64,000 nucleotides of DNA, from the NCBI GenBank assembly GCA_947650285.1, contig CANTFL010000673.1:1-64000 (forward strand), in the 5' to 3' direction. The DNA comes from Hyaloperonospora brassicae. Its lineage: Eukaryota; Oomycota; Peronosporomycetes; Peronosporales; Peronosporaceae. The translations under genes were made by a program, and so were the position numbers. The notes beneath the pieces are model-generated. The model was not told the DNA's origin and made no database searches. It saw only the letters and a program-made list of their open reading frames with translations. Each line of letters starts with the position of its first letter. The first letter of the stretch is position 1. Shown here in pieces: positions 42,169-55,400 of the stretch.

Positions 42169-45100
42169 ATACTTCCAGAGCATACCGCTTGCAGTGCTGA
42201 CTGCGGCAAAGGGAATAATAGTATCTCATGTAAGCGCTTAGTGATGAACATCAACTAAGTCGATTGCACTGAACATGGTATATACGAACATCGCATTATG
42301 CAGCACACATTTCTTTAGGATCGATGTATAGGCAGGAATGCTGGCCGTTCATATATTACCATAAGAATAAGTAATGCGCCAATTGCCATTTGGCTGTCCA
42401 GCACAAAATGTGGTGTGGATTAGACAGACTTAATCAAACAAACTAGTCCACAACGTACTTGACACGAAAGAACTTGTCAAATATATCGCTCTAGACCTTT
42501 GGTCTAGTCCGCTGCCGTGTAACATAGTATTTCGGTGCAGAAATTAGTCAATACACGACATACACATCCATCGGCAAGGTAATATGGACGGTGAGTTATA
42601 ATATGGCCCTATAACTTTTCATGCACATGGTATTACGAATCCAAAATCTCTTTCAGGGTCGCACATCTACTACGTGCACTGAGGGCCAACCTAGTGTCTT
42701 CAAGTATCAGCTTATGCATCGATAATGATGATCTTTACTTAACATTACGTCAAATGGGTACGAAATCGGATACAGGATCTGTCTAAAAGGATCGACTGAA
42801 CACCATGTCAGACATTTAGTCAACCTCTAAAAGTGCGTCTATAGATGAAGCAGCACAAGGCTAGCACTACCATTCACATTGTCAGTTCCTCTATTGCGAA
42901 TAGTATATAGTGGGTCACTTTCCTCACTATGTGACGGAGTAGACGCCTTGCGCCTCGCATCTCGCCACCTGAAGACGCTGCTGTCTATAAGTTTTCTAAA
43001 TAAACATCAGGTTACAGGTTGGGACAATGAGGTCCCTAAGGTTGTTAACAATCCTAACTTGCTGTGTAAGATGGCCAATGTCACTGCCGACATCCAGTAC
43101 AGATTTACGTCACCCGAGGTCTTACCCAGTGTTTTATGCGCCACCCTCCACACATTTATTGAGCTTAGCCCAAGATAACTAGGCATATTTCCAACCATGT
43201 CTTCATTGACGTTCGGTAAGTTGCCATTACATCCAACATTATTCAGTGGATATATACAGACCATCTTCCGTACATCTTTCGATCTCGGCTCAGGATGTCC
43301 TAAATTCCTGATCAATGTTTCTTCTAACATTCGGTGTTTTTGATATCACAACGAAATCGATACTATTAATTGATGCAGTGCAAGTGTCACGATCAGTTAT
43401 AGTTTTTCCCTTAGACTTATGGCTTTTATGTAGTTACAGTCAAATAATCCTGACATTCCAACGTCCATTGCACTGTTCAAATTGAGCAGTGTTTCGTGGT
43501 AGTACCGTTTTTGTTTCCAAGCAGGGCTGGGTTCATGAATCTTCAAAGATCCGCTAGCAACAGTGCGCGTTGTGGCGATGGTCTTATATCTCCAATCAAT
43601 ATATGGCTCGTGGCGTTCGAGCCATTTGATACCTAAATTGAGATAATATATGTGATTAAGTCTTGGACAAAGCAGCGTTCCACGCATCAAAATCCGAAAA
43701 CTTGACGCCCAAAGTTTCCGATACTTTCAGTACTTATGAGACGCGTTCCTATCTTCAGACGTTTGGTGATGGTCTCACTACTCTGTGGTTCTAGGGCATC
43801 AGCGTTTCACTGACTTTCTTTAACGAAATAGCTTCGAGTATAGTTTCCTGATACACATAAATCGATCAAATTTGTGTAAGGGTTAGTATTACACTAACAG
43901 CCGCTTTCGAGACAAGCAAGCCTGACTTGTATACACGTTCTGTGATATATAACACAGATTTCTAGGGGCTATAATCACTTTACGTCCACCTCTTTGACGT
44001 GCCATGGACACCAGATTTTAAAATTGGTGCGCTCCACGCTACTATGACTCGACGTTTTCCCGCGCCGAGCTAAACTTCCGGTTTGAAGCGACTCCGGCGT
44101 TCGGCTTGTCCATGCATGTCTCCATTATGAAACGGTCACCCGGAAAGCAGGTCTTCCGTGCTTCCGCACAACTAACGTCGACGGATGTCACTTTTCTGCT
44201 CAGTAGCATGGAGCTCAAATTCACCTTCTGATTTGCTAACATTGATAGGCCAGGGTTATACGAAGTCGATGTGCTTACAGAGATTAATTTCATAAAGCTT
44301 AAGGTATACCTATATCATCCATTTCAAAGACTATCTGAATCGAAACACATCATTCTGTGCTATATGCACCGCCTTGTCAAAGGTAGAGGGACAAACAAGA
44401 AAGAATATCGTTGTGGCAACCTTTTAACGAAAATCTTCTATACGGTCACGTGGTCCAACTCGGATAAATGATCTACATATACAGCATCCATGCGTGCTCT
44501 AACTCTTCGAACATAGCTGATAAGTCCATTGTTTCTTAAGATAGTGGGCAAAAAGCTTGACTGCACATATCATGACTGGTCAGGCGACTCAAATGCGCGT
44601 GTGAGCTGTAATTTCAGCCACCCACGTATAAATGCAGCTTCCGCAGACGTACTACATGCTAGAGCTCACTCTATTGCTCTACCATCGAACATAGACACTT
44701 CCAACGTTACCCACTGATGTCACAGAGATCAATGCAGACAGACTTGTTACCCATCTCTATCTCTCGGATCCAAAGGATGGGGTTTTCGGCCTACTTCGGG
44801 GAAAATCTTGGCGCTCACCTCGAGCGGACAAAGCGCCGTCTCTTTGTATGATACAGACATAAAGCGTATCGACATAGCCGACGCCATTTAGTCTTGAACC
44901 TACCCCATAAGGGAGGTCTCATATCGTAGAAGCTGTCGAGACTTGTGCTCAACGTGTCCGGGTCTCGAGGTACAAGGAAGTCCACGTACTCCGGGATTCA
45001 ATGCTTCATAAGCTTATTAATTGCGACATGTGGACATCAGAGAAGGGAGTTGGACTTCGCTTGTTCCATCATCGTAGACAATCAATCTTTAGAGACTCAA

Positions 45101-45574
45101 GCGTAGATTGACTACAAATGCTACGAAGCGCTACCAAGTGTAGCGGAGCTATAACAGCTCCTTTGTCTGAGGAAGGTTTTACCTCAACGCTCTACTTTGC
45201 TCTTTGAACACGAATCAACGAGTCTACTTTGCTCACTGATGTTCTGGTTTAGGGGGATCTTACGATCCAGGAGATCAACATCACCAAGCGTCAAAGAGTA
45301 TACGCCTTAACGAAGCTTCTATCTCTGGTGGTCGAAGACGCCTTAACAAGGCACGTGTCTTATCCAGATCAAAATGCGACCTTAAGTTTACTGCATCTTT
45401 CACATAAAGATGAATACTTCGTACAGTACAAAATGCCAGGTCTTACCTCTACCATAGAGTAAAAACTAAAACGTACCACTGGTGGCTGAAGCGACAATAA
45501 TCCAAATGGGCGGTACATCACATACCACACGTACCTAGGCTAAGAATCCACCACCTACAGAGCATGGCATTTAC

Positions 45575-47516
45575 AGGGATGTCACTACTGCCCAGCATCC
45601 ACATAATTCTCATCTCTATCACTCACCACTAAAATCACGAATGGTTTGTCGCATCTTTCTTTCCCGAACACTGGAACGCTTGTGACCCATTGCATCACAC
45701 GCGAATTATCGATCTGCGAATCCCACGTGCAGGTCAGTCTTTTCTCCTCTAATGCTGTTGACGACGATTCTTTTGGTCACCCAGTTGTTGCGACGGCCAT
45801 GCCTAGCGTCCGCTATGTTCTTGGTTGCGACACGTTCCTAATTCCCTTCTTGTGGTATAGCTGGTCTTTTATCCAGCCTTTGTCTTTGTGTGTAAATGTG
45901 ACACTGACAGTGATTTTATACTATGCATTTGTCGGCTATCATGCTCGCTACTATCTTCAAACGTCGCTCTGTACGCACACCGCGGTCGCCGATGACGCAC
46001 CTACCGCGGACAGTCGGGTGTGGTCCAAAACCCCCCAATATCGCGTGGACCACCTCCCGTCACCTTCCATCAGCTGGTACGGCATGTGAATGGGCACTCA
46101 GTATTTTGCGATCGAGGCAAGGTTAGGAAGTCGTGTGCAATCTACACATTCGTCTGAATGTCAGATGTCTCGACCACGGTTCGTACTTCCACGCCAAAGT
46201 ATCCAAGGACCTGACTATGGGTGGGACCGTAGCGCTCGTTTCGTACAACAAAAGGGTAGCGCCGGATACAAAACACCAATGACACTCGCATCAAATGCAA
46301 CCGGTCTTACGGTCTCACTCAGGCTTTTGCGATCGTGGATGTAGCGACGTTTTCTTTAACCAAGTGGTACGCACTTGTGTGAAAGTCATTCGAGATGGCA
46401 AGATGTAGTAGCTACGGATGGGTACATTTTGCAGCTGAACCTTGTCGAGTACCCACAGTATCCACCGTGTAAGTAAACAAGCCATCGCCATTTCGTGCGC
46501 ACCGCTTACAGTGCAGGAAACAATTGGTAATGTTGTTTTATGGGGTGCTAGTGACCACATGGCAAGGACGAAAGTGCATGATTGTGTGTAACGATGGGAC
46601 CGACTCATCGTTTAGTTACTGACATCGTAGAGTCGATATCGATAGGCTTCGAGTAGTACAACGAGACGAACGAAGGACCTAGCTAGATGATAATTTACTT
46701 TCCATTTTGCCTTCTTCTTCTTAGCGTTTCTACCCTACATCGCCCTTGGCTGCTGCCAAAAGTCAAAAGAAACACCCGAGCAGACAACCAAACGTTTGAC
46801 CTGAAACGAAAAGCTGTATCGAGAATCAATTTAAGAGTCAAGAAAATGACATGTCGAATACAAGAGTCAAGAAAAGGTGCTTTCTCACGTTCGTCGTTAT
46901 CACATTCGAGTAGGCTGAGCAATCCAACCGCAAGCAATATTGGTTTCCTTTCTATCATTCCGTGTCTTCACTTCATTTGTAACGTTTGAGCTATCGCCAC
47001 GGCCGATATCGACCAGCAGCGAACGATACAACGTTGCGCTGAACATGACTTCCTCACCGATTCTTACGTTACAGTCAAAGTCGTGCAGCGGGCCCACTCT
47101 ACCCATATTGGCAGATGGCATCACAACAAACCTTCCGCTTCGTCATATGCTGCTATGCGCAAACTTCTAAGGTCTTCTATGCAATTTGATCGTCGTAGAC
47201 TGTTTAGTCCCGCAATTTCTTGCCGTTGCCCGTCCACGTTTTTATCGTCTTCACAGCTCCTCAACACACCCTCTTGTACTCTTTTGCAGCTTCTATCTTT
47301 CCACATCCATGCGTCAATGAGGACTGGGGCGTATTTCTCAGCACTCGTCAATGCAATAGCTTGCAGCTTCCAGGTTTGCGAAGTCATGATTCAGCAACCC
47401 ATCGCTGTGTTGGATTAAATAATGATTGCGTTTCCAAAACGTTCGAACGTATCATTTCTACGACTCAGGTGGTAGCACAACGACACCAGCAATTCGTTGT
47501 TCGGGCTCTCGACATT
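45575..47516. other. Intergenic, no supported gene
   Basis: Frames of up to 147 codons occur on both strands; none shows a recognisable family or convincing splice pattern. Confidence 0.4.
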
Positions 47517-48624
47517 CTAGATAGAAGTGACGGAGTTGAAATGCTCGCCGAGGGCATAGTAGTGTAGGTGGTACGTCAACTGCAGCTTCGGTGTGCTTTC
47601 GTGGTCTTCATTGCCGAACTCTGCACCCATCACTAGCACGTCAGCCTCGGCCGAGAAAACCTCAATAGGCGTCCGCAAAGCACATGCCAACGCACGAAGC
47701 TCCAATTGACCACCCCAGTCCGCCGTGCTCGCCACTCGGTCACAGTACGTCGTGAAGGCGTCGTCGGCACCCTCGTCAAGCGCCATAAAAGGCACAAAGT
47801 CATCCCGGTGTGCAAGCATATACTCGCTCGTGAGTTTCCGCAGGTAGTCAAAGCGTGCCATCTCCTCCGTAACCGCCAGCTCCTTTTGCTTCATCTGGTC
47901 TGCTACAGCGTGATACATACAGTGGCCATCGGACGGAATGTCTTTGATCTTGAGGCCATGTCTGGCCAACTGCGCCGTGATCAGGTCCGCCTCAACCTGC
48001 CGTGCACTCACCGTGTTCTTGTTTGCTTCGTCAATGCGTTCACGACGTGCCTGTTCTTGCTGTTTCTTCGCTTCCCGTTTACGCTGAGCTTTCGCTTGAG
48101 CTGTGGCGTGTTTGGACAGTGCCTCTGCAGCCTTCATAGCTTCGTCCAAGTGCAGGGCGGGCGGAATCTCGGCATCGCCTTTCTTCATCTCGAACGCCTG
48201 GAGCTCCTGCTCGTGACGTTCGTTTACCGCACTCTCCATCGCCTTCACCTGCACCTCCATCTCGCTCTTACTCAGTCGGTTCTTCTTTGCCTTCTTCTGG
48301 AAGATCTTGATGTCATTTTGCAGTGTCTAGCATAGTCAATAACAATAACAACAATGATAGCAATAGTTACAGCAAAAATAACAGCACAGAAATAGCAATA
48401 GTAATTAGGATAATGACAATTGTTAAAGTTTAGATGATTATAACAATATTAATGGTTAGAGTGATGATTGAATACAATTTCATTGTTTCCATGACGAGCA
48501 ATGACTATGCAAAGGAATGGCGCACGGTGTGAGCACCAGCGCTACCAGCATATAGTAGACGTACGCGTAGTTCGAGTTTGTGGCGCTGTTTTGCCTGCCC
48601 GAGCGTCTCGTCGTTCAACGCCAT
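47517..48624 (-). CDS. OTUD6: OTU-domain deubiquitinase, OTUD6 type
   Basis: The model is complement(join(47517..48326, 48565..48624)), 289 aa. Exon 1 encodes the 20-residue N terminus MALNDETLGQAKQRHKLELR, typical of OTUD6A/B, and ends at a GTACGT donor. The CTAG acceptor at 48327 restores the frame. A charged coiled coil (about 25-130) precedes the OTU domain. The catalytic triad is visible: Asp153 and Cys156 in DGHCMYHA, and His282 in YALGEHFNSV. Length equals human OTUD6B (about 290 aa). The enzyme would cleave ubiquitin chains in the cytosol; the human relative is linked to translation control. It is divergent from the HAD phosphatase gene, 158 bp apart. Confidence 0.9.
48327..48564 (-). 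repeat. OTUD6 intron with low-complexity CAATAA/AATAG repeats
   Basis: The 238-bp intron is much longer than others in the window and is filled with imperfect AACAATAG-like repeats (48335-48480). Confidence 0.7.
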
Positions 48625-48782
48625 TGACGAAGCAGAAGGGGAAGGACCGACGATGTGCCAAATGTGGCGGTCGCTATTGTGCCTTTCCTCTCCAAATAGT
48701 GATATACGCACGACGACGCTTGTGTTGTACCAATTGCCCATGTCAGCATTTCTAACTGCTGCGATAGAAACTCAGAGCCCAA
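48625..48782. promoter_or_regulatory. Putative bidirectional promoter (OTUD6 / HAD phosphatase)
   Basis: Only 158 bp separate the two divergent start codons, so regulatory signals must be shared or overlapping. Confidence 0.45.
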
Positions 48783-49747
48783 ATGCGGCGATTTCTACTG
48801 CTTTGCGTCGACTTTGATGAGACCATCACGCGACGCGACACGATCTCGCTGCTCCTGCAGCTGTCCTCGTGCTCGGCAATGTGTCAGCAGCAGCTCGTCA
48901 CGCAGTATGTGGACGAGATGAGCGAGTTTCTCGAGGCCTACAATGCCAAGTGGGAGTTGTGTACCAGCGTGACTCGAGGTGTCGATGCGGTGGGGTTACA
49001 CGCGTTTCTAAAGGGGTACGCTGCAACGGACCTGCGCTCGCTGGAGCGAGTCGTCAAGAGTCGAGCGCTGGAGGGCATTTGTCATTGCGATGTCGCACAG
49101 GCTGCGAGTACAGTGCCGATCCGACCGCATTGTGCCGAGACGCTCGCAGCTGTGGACGAGTGGACGGTCATTTCTGCCAACTGGAGCACCCGTCTCGTGT
49201 CTTCCGTGTTGACGCAATCGGGCATTTCTATCGCTCCTTTGGACACGGCGGCTATCGTGGGCAATGGTATGCTGCTTGGCTGACTCAAACTGAACGAAGC
49301 AGTGGTGGCGGCGGTGCTCACAATGCTGTGTGTGTCTTTTTGTGTGTGTGTGTGTGTGTGTTAGAAATGCACGTGGATGCCCACGGCGTGACGACTGGAG
49401 CGATCGACGTGAAGGTGCAATCTCCTGCAGATAAAGCACGCTGTGTCAAGGCAGCGCGGTTGAAGCGTGCAGAGATGCAACCGACCGTCATGTACGTCGG
49501 GGACAGCGCAAACGATGTGCTGGCTATGCTTGAAGCGGATGTGGGCGTTTGGCTCGTTGTCGACAGCACGTCATCATCGTCTTTGCTCGGTCGACTGCTG
49601 AGAGCTTATCGCATTGACGTCCGACCACTGATGACCTGCAGCTCGATCGCAGAGTGTGTTGCGACGACGTCACGCAGACCGACGGTGTTTACGATGACGG
49701 ACTGGGCGCAGCTGAAGGAGCTTGTGGAGAAAGCGCATTCGGAATAG
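48783..49747 (+). CDS. HAD-superfamily phosphatase
   Basis: The model is join(48783..49266, 49365..49747), 288 aa. Motif I is DFDETIT (nucleophile Asp10 and acid/base Asp12), motif II lies in VISANWS and motif IV is GDSANDVLAML, with a Lys region (SPADKARCVKAARL) between them. The layout is that of cytosolic HAD phosphatases of the phosphoserine-phosphatase-like/TH2 or fungal Cto1 type; the substrate cannot be read from the sequence. The intron (98 bp) contains a (TG)n run and splits a Glu codon (VGN-E-MHVD), which confirms the join. Confidence 0.82.
49329..49361. repeat. (TG)n microsatellite in the HAD phosphatase intron
   Basis: TG repeats broken once by CTTTT, ending three bases before the splice acceptor. 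Confidence 0.85.
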
Positions 49748-52486
49748 ATGGGTAGCGCAGTTTACAAACGCAAACTATTTACGCGCGAAGTGAACAAAAA
49801 TCACGTCATGATGGCAGCAAGTCCCTGCTGCTCATTGAGTACCGCGTGGGTGCGTCAGCGCGGTGAAGTTGGGCGTGAGTCGTAGTCATCTTCGGCAGAT
49901 GAGTCGAACGACACCTGCCCACTTCAGTACGTGAAGCAATGACGGGTTTGGTCCTTCGTATCCAGCTTGGAGGCTTCCACAGAAGGGTCAGCCAGACTAC
50001 TTACGTGCCGATCCTGGATTCAGATACACTCAGGTGATCCGACGTCACAGTCTCATTGCGTCCATGCAGACCTTTGGTATCCGGTCAAATGTTGTGTGAA
50101 AAGCATTTACTACGTAGCTGACACACGTGACTTGGCTGCGACGTGCGTATATATATCGCATGAAGCCTGTGGTGTAAAATAGCGCTGCCGCCGTCTTCAA
50201 GAGGTCATATTGCGATCCGAATTGTTTTTTTTGCCGTTGGCTCTGTCATCTGACGTCGCTGAAATGCTGCAAGAAGTGGCTGATAGTGGCGCCGGTGTCT
50301 GCATACTGCAAGTTTCCATCGGCTCCGTGACAGGATGTTGTGGAAGAGTGCGAGCGACGACGTGGACAGTTGATGACGTCTTTTGTAAGTGTGTATCGTT
50401 TCATGTGCTGAACGACTGATCTTGTCGAGCGCTGTCTTGTTTTCTGTGCAAGTGTGCTCGCTAGATCGGTGGCCAACTAGTTCCATTGCCACCCAAAAAC
50501 AGCATCACTGATGCCACCGTCCGACGGCGCCATTCTCCCTGTCCGGCTCATCTCATCGAAGCCATTCTGTCTGTTCACCGTAGATGCACGATGATACGCA
50601 CCATGTCACGATGCCGCCAGCAGGTACGTGGGGGATGCTGCACTCGCATCGGAGACGTCAGCTGTCGATTCGTGTCCACGCATATGGCTGCGCTATCACT
50701 CCACGAGCCGTGATCGGAGAAATTCTCTCCTCCCGCCAGTGTCAACAGCACATAAGGCTCAATCGTCGCTCGGCTATAGCTCTTGCTTCCGGTACAAGGC
50801 TTCTTACAGCTGCCCGACCGATCGATGTAGCAATGGGCTCGAAGAAGGCGGTCTTGATCGAGTAGACACACTGACGGACACACTGCGCTCAATCTTCTTG
50901 GCCTGTCAAGGTCGTCCTGCCAACGCGATGTCTCATGGCTCGAGACTCAAACTTTCACGGTGCTCTCCTCTGCGGTCTCACACAACCCAAGCAGGATCAT
51001 GCCGCTCATATGCGCAGCAAGTCCATCGACATGCAGGCTTCAGTGCTTTGCTTGGCTCGCGAATCGAGCCCAGACGCTCAACCTCGACATTTGAGCACAC
51101 CGGCGTCAGTTGTCGGGCTTCTCGTCCCTGGCGGTGAACAACATAGCGATGGACGCTCTAATGGATCCGGGAAGCCAGCTTCGAGGTGCAGGTGTCTACT
51201 GCTGCGACCTGAGTGCGGCTTTCGTCGTCGCCAACACCCCAGCACGTAGCAAAGAGTGCTCCAGGCGTGTAAAACTCCGCTGTAGCGACTAGCTGTCCAG
51301 CGCAACCTGCACCAACACATCTCCCTGCGGTCTTGAGAGGTCGCACAAGGTGCTGTGGGTTTGCTTGCAATCCATGAGCGGATGCCCATCTATCCGTACG
51401 AACGGGACCTGCTGCGGATGTGCAAGACCCCGACATTGCAAGTCTTTGTGCATCACTACGCGCTCGCAGCGCCAGGCTTCGGTACCCAGTGGATCCAGCA
51501 CCTACGAGCACCTCATGCACCCTAACGTCCACAGGAACTCCCTCATCCGCTGTTGTCACCGGCACGTGATTACTCATCTCGCGTGACGTGCACCGTCATC
51601 TTCGTCCGAACGCGTGTGCAAATGCGACTCGTCACTTGATTCACTCCGCTGCAACAATTGCCGCCATGTTCTGCCTATCCCGTCCCGAGAGCCGCTACCG
51701 TTGCAGCTGCCAGAGAGCTCGTCATGGCGGGTTCAAAGAGCTCGTCATGGCCATTCGAGTCTGCCACGTTGAAGCGTCACGGCAGACGGCACTGCGGACA
51801 AAGTGGGGGTTACGAGCGCCGGGCAATGATTACCGGTATGTATCTCGTGGACTGGATATCGGGCGACGAGCGGACGCGCGGGTCATCTGCTCCACCAACG
51901 GGTTGCGCAATGAGAGCACGAAGGGGCTCACGTGGTTGAAGCACTGGTCAAGTTCAAGCTTCCCCGGCCTGTCTGCACCAGCGCGCAAGAGCCAGGCCGA
52001 CCAGATGGTGAGGGACCTGGCGCGCAGCACGTCCAACATGAAGCACCGGCCGGCGCGCTCGGCTCCGTCCGCCGCGTCGTCGGGCTGTCCGCGGCCTTCT
52101 TCAACCACGCGACATGCGCGCGCGTATCCAGTGTGGCTGTACACGCCGCTCACTTGAAGAAGCGCGTGGCGATCGGCAGACGCGCGCGTCGATGGGCCGC
52201 ACGGCTGCTCGGGTTCAAGGGACTGTCTCGTCTCTTGTCGCGCGCTCCCCTACTCCCGTCGCGTCTCACGAAGCGGCCGTCTGCCCTGCGTTTTCGTAGG
52301 TAGCCATGTCCGCCCGTCTGCCCGCGCCGTCGTTCGGCCCACGCGCCGCCCAGTGGCCGATCTTTCGAGCGAGCGCTTCCCTTCCGTCGGACTCATTTGT
52401 CCTCCCGCGCTCAGCGTGTCAAGTGCCCCGTCGTCGTTGGCTTTCGTCCGTATCCACACCCCACCACAGCCCGTCCCGCTGCGAGG
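49748..52486. other. Intergenic and upstream region of GDH2, no supported gene
   Basis: About 2.7 kb. Base composition becomes GC-rich from about 51900. Frames of up to 189 codons are open but compete with equally long frames on the other strand and contain no known domain. The last 100 bases before 52487 are the likely GDH 5' leader; a TCATTT initiator-like site lies near 52393. Confidence 0.4.
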
Positions 52487-55400
52487 ATGCAACTCGCACA
52501 GTTCCGAGCGCTCCGCCGCGCGCCCCGCGTGACGCTGGCCCGCGCCTTGTCCGTGCCAAGCGAGGCGGCCGCCAAGGGCTCCAAGGACGAGATGCTGCGC
52601 GCGTTCGACAAGTTCCAGAAAGACGCAGCGGCCCACACGGTGCCCTGGTTCCTCGCGAACATGCCGCCGTCGTACTTTCGCTCGATCGAAGAGGAAGACC
52701 GGCTGCAGCACCTGAACGCCATCACGGCGCTCATTGGCGCCGAGCAGCCCGAAGTGCTGCTGCGGTCGCCCGATCACAAAGTGTTTTCGCACTTTCGGTC
52801 GGGCGCCAACTTCCCCGGCCGACTCGCTGACGTGCTCGAGCAGCTCCCGCAGACAGTGGACGGCGCGACGCTCGCTCGGGTCAAGATCTTCACGGCGCTC
52901 GACGACTCGCTCGGCCTCGACATCTTTCGCTTTGGCCAGCAAGAGCGCTTTGTGAACAAGTCGGACGAAGAGAAGCGCGCGCGGGCCAAGATCCTCCAGT
53001 TCTGCGCGGACATCCAGGCCGGCAAGTACGCGGGCGACGCGAGCTACCCCAAGGCGGGTCCGCACTTTGACCCGGCGGTCGTTGACGCCTTCCTGCACAA
53101 CAGCAACACCATGTACGTGCAGTACAGCCACCCGCGGCGCCTCGCCAAGCAGCTCGAGCTGTACCAGCGCGTGCGGGGCACGGAAGGCGTGGCTGTGGAC
53201 GTCGAGCACAAGTGGGAGACCCGCAGCGACGAGAACAAGTTTGTCTCGAGCGACGTGTCGCAGACCATGTTGACCATTGCAGCGTCGAACGTCATCCCCA
53301 AGAGCTTCATGCAGACGGCGGCCACGTACCTCGGGCTGTGCAACCTCAACGTGATGCGCGCGCACTTGGATGTCGTGCGGGACCCCGAGAGCAACAACGG
53401 CGACGGCCACGTGGCTATGGTGCGGATCCTCGTGCAGCCGAGCAAAGAGGCGCTGCAGGAGAACTTTGAGTTTGAGTGGTCCAAGATCTCGGGGAACCTC
53501 AAGTACCTCAAGTGGGTCGACGAAGGACCGGTCCGCCTCACGCTGCAGCACCCGGACCTGGGCATCTCACGGGCCGAGCTCATCTACGCCTACGGCAACA
53601 TGCTGCACGGTGTCCTGGCCAAGAAGGACCCGTTCGCGTACTCCCTCACGCGCATTCTGGAGACGCTCAAGCACGAGCAGCACCTGCCCTTTGCTTCGCG
53701 CATCGCGGACTTTTTCCTGCGGAAGTTTGACCCGCAGCAGGAGCGCCTCACGGATGCCGAGCAAGACGCTGTCGTGGACGAGATCAAGGCGGACATCCGT
53801 CGCAACGTCGAGCAGGAGGACGCGATTGAGCTGCTGAACAGTATGGCCGATGCCGTCCGCGGGACACTGCGGACCAACAAATTTGTGCGTGAGCGCTACG
53901 CGCTGTCGCTCCGCATGGACCCGCAGGTCATGGGCTACGGCACCGTGGGCAAAGACACGCCGTTCGGTGTCTTCTTCATCTGCGGTCGTCGGTTCAAGGG
54001 CTTTCACGTGCGTTTCCGCGACATCGCCCGCGGTGGTCTCCGCATGGTCTACCCGAGCTCGACGGATGCCCACGCGCTCGAGAGCGCCCGTCAGTACAAC
54101 GAGGCCTACAACCTCGCCTTTGCTCAGCAGCTGAAGAACAAGGACATCCCGGAAGGTGGTTCCAAGGCCGTGGTGCTCTGTGACCCTATTGTCGGCGATA
54201 CTGGCGAAGTAGCCCCGCGCGACTACATTATCCGCAAGAGCGTCAAAGCTTTCTCGGACGCGCTGCTTGACTTGAACACCACGGACGAAGCTGTGAAGGA
54301 GAAGATTGTCGACTACTACGGGAAGGACGAGCTCATTTACTTGGGCCCGGACGAGAACATCCTCCCCGAGGACATTGTCTGGATGACGAACCGCGCTGCC
54401 CATCGCGGCTACCCCGTCCCGCGCGCCTTCATCAGCTCCAAGCCCGACGCTGGTTTCAACCACAAGGTGTACGGCGTGACGAGTGAAGGGGTGGCCGTCT
54501 TTGCTGATGTCGCGCTCCGCTCGCAGAACATCGACCCAACGAAGCAGCCGTTCACCGTGAAGATCACGGGCGGCACTGACGGCGACGTGGCTGGCAATGT
54601 CATCAAGATCCTGCACCGCGAGTACGGCACCAATCTGCGTGTCGTCGGCATTTGCGACGGCACGGGTGTGATCGAGGACCCCCAGGGCCTCGACATGGAC
54701 GAGCTGCTGCGTCTCGTGCACGAGTCACTGCCGCTGTCGAGCTTTGACGAGTCCAAAGTGTCGCCCAGCACCGGTGTGAAGCACGACATTAGCACGACAA
54801 GTGGAATTCGCGCTCGCAACTCCATGCACAACCGCGTGCAGAGCGACCTGTTCATTCCTGCCGGCGGTCGTCCGAACACCATCAACGAGAACAACTGGCA
54901 GGACTACCTGGACGCAGATGGAAAGCCGTCGTCGAGCCTGATCGTCGAAGGCGCCAACCTGTTCACCACGCCCGAAGCGCGTCAGCTGCTGTTCGACAAC
55001 GCTGGCGTCGTCATCGTCAAGGACAGTTCGGCCAACAAGTGCGGCGTCGTGTGCTCTTCGTACGAGATTGTAGCGAGCATGTTGCTCGAGACGGACGAGT
55101 TCCTCGCCGTGAAGGACGAGCTGGTCGTGGAGGTCGTGGACAAGCTGCGTGCGTTGGCGCGCGTCGAAGCTCAGCTGTTGTTCCGCGAGTACAAGAAGGA
55201 CCCGTTGTCGGCTCTACCGCCTGCAAGTGAGCGCATCAGCCGCGCCATCACGCGCGTGCACGACGCTGTGTTGGCCTACTTCGACGAGGTGTGTGACGAA
55301 GACCAGCAGGTCCTGTTCACGCTCATTGAAGAGCACTTGCCGCCCAAGCTGCGCGAGCTCGCACTTCACCGCGTGCACGAGAACGTGCCGCTTGCGTACA

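Larger units (their letters stand above)
40455..45574 (-). mobile_element. Gypsy-3: heavily decayed, truncated Gypsy element
   Basis: The segment aligns with Gypsy-1 in the same order on the minus strand. The integrase HHCC region (40455-40700) matches 18240-18480, RNase H (EVKYKSGKQHSLADAL near 40960) matches 18740, the protease linker (WLERHEPYIDWR near 43600) matches 21050, and gag remnants reach 45090. A 5' LTR begins at 45139 (TGTAGCGGAGC) next to a primer-site-like CTTGGTAGCGC. The integrase end, chromodomain and 3' LTR are missing, and the right LTR end is uncertain (about 45574). No frame longer than about 100 codons survives. Confidence 0.8.

Noticed and set aside
45646..46089. 147-codon plus-strand frame with two hydrophobic stretches
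   Set aside because: Lies next to a decayed element, has no family motif, and neighbouring frames are equally open in short pieces.
51588..52157. 189-codon plus-strand frame upstream of GDH2
   Set aside because: GC-rich region with long frames on both strands; Ser/Arg/Pro-rich translation without domain is typical of a chance frame.
52397..52486. Upstream extension of the GDH2 frame
   Set aside because: It starts at TTG, not ATG, and would disrupt the clean mitochondrial presequence beginning at 52487.
52250..53551. 433-codon minus-strand frame over the GDH2 N terminus (and 384 codons at 53567-54721)
   Set aside because: Shadows of the GC-rich GDH2 coding sequence, whose motifs are unambiguous on the plus strand.
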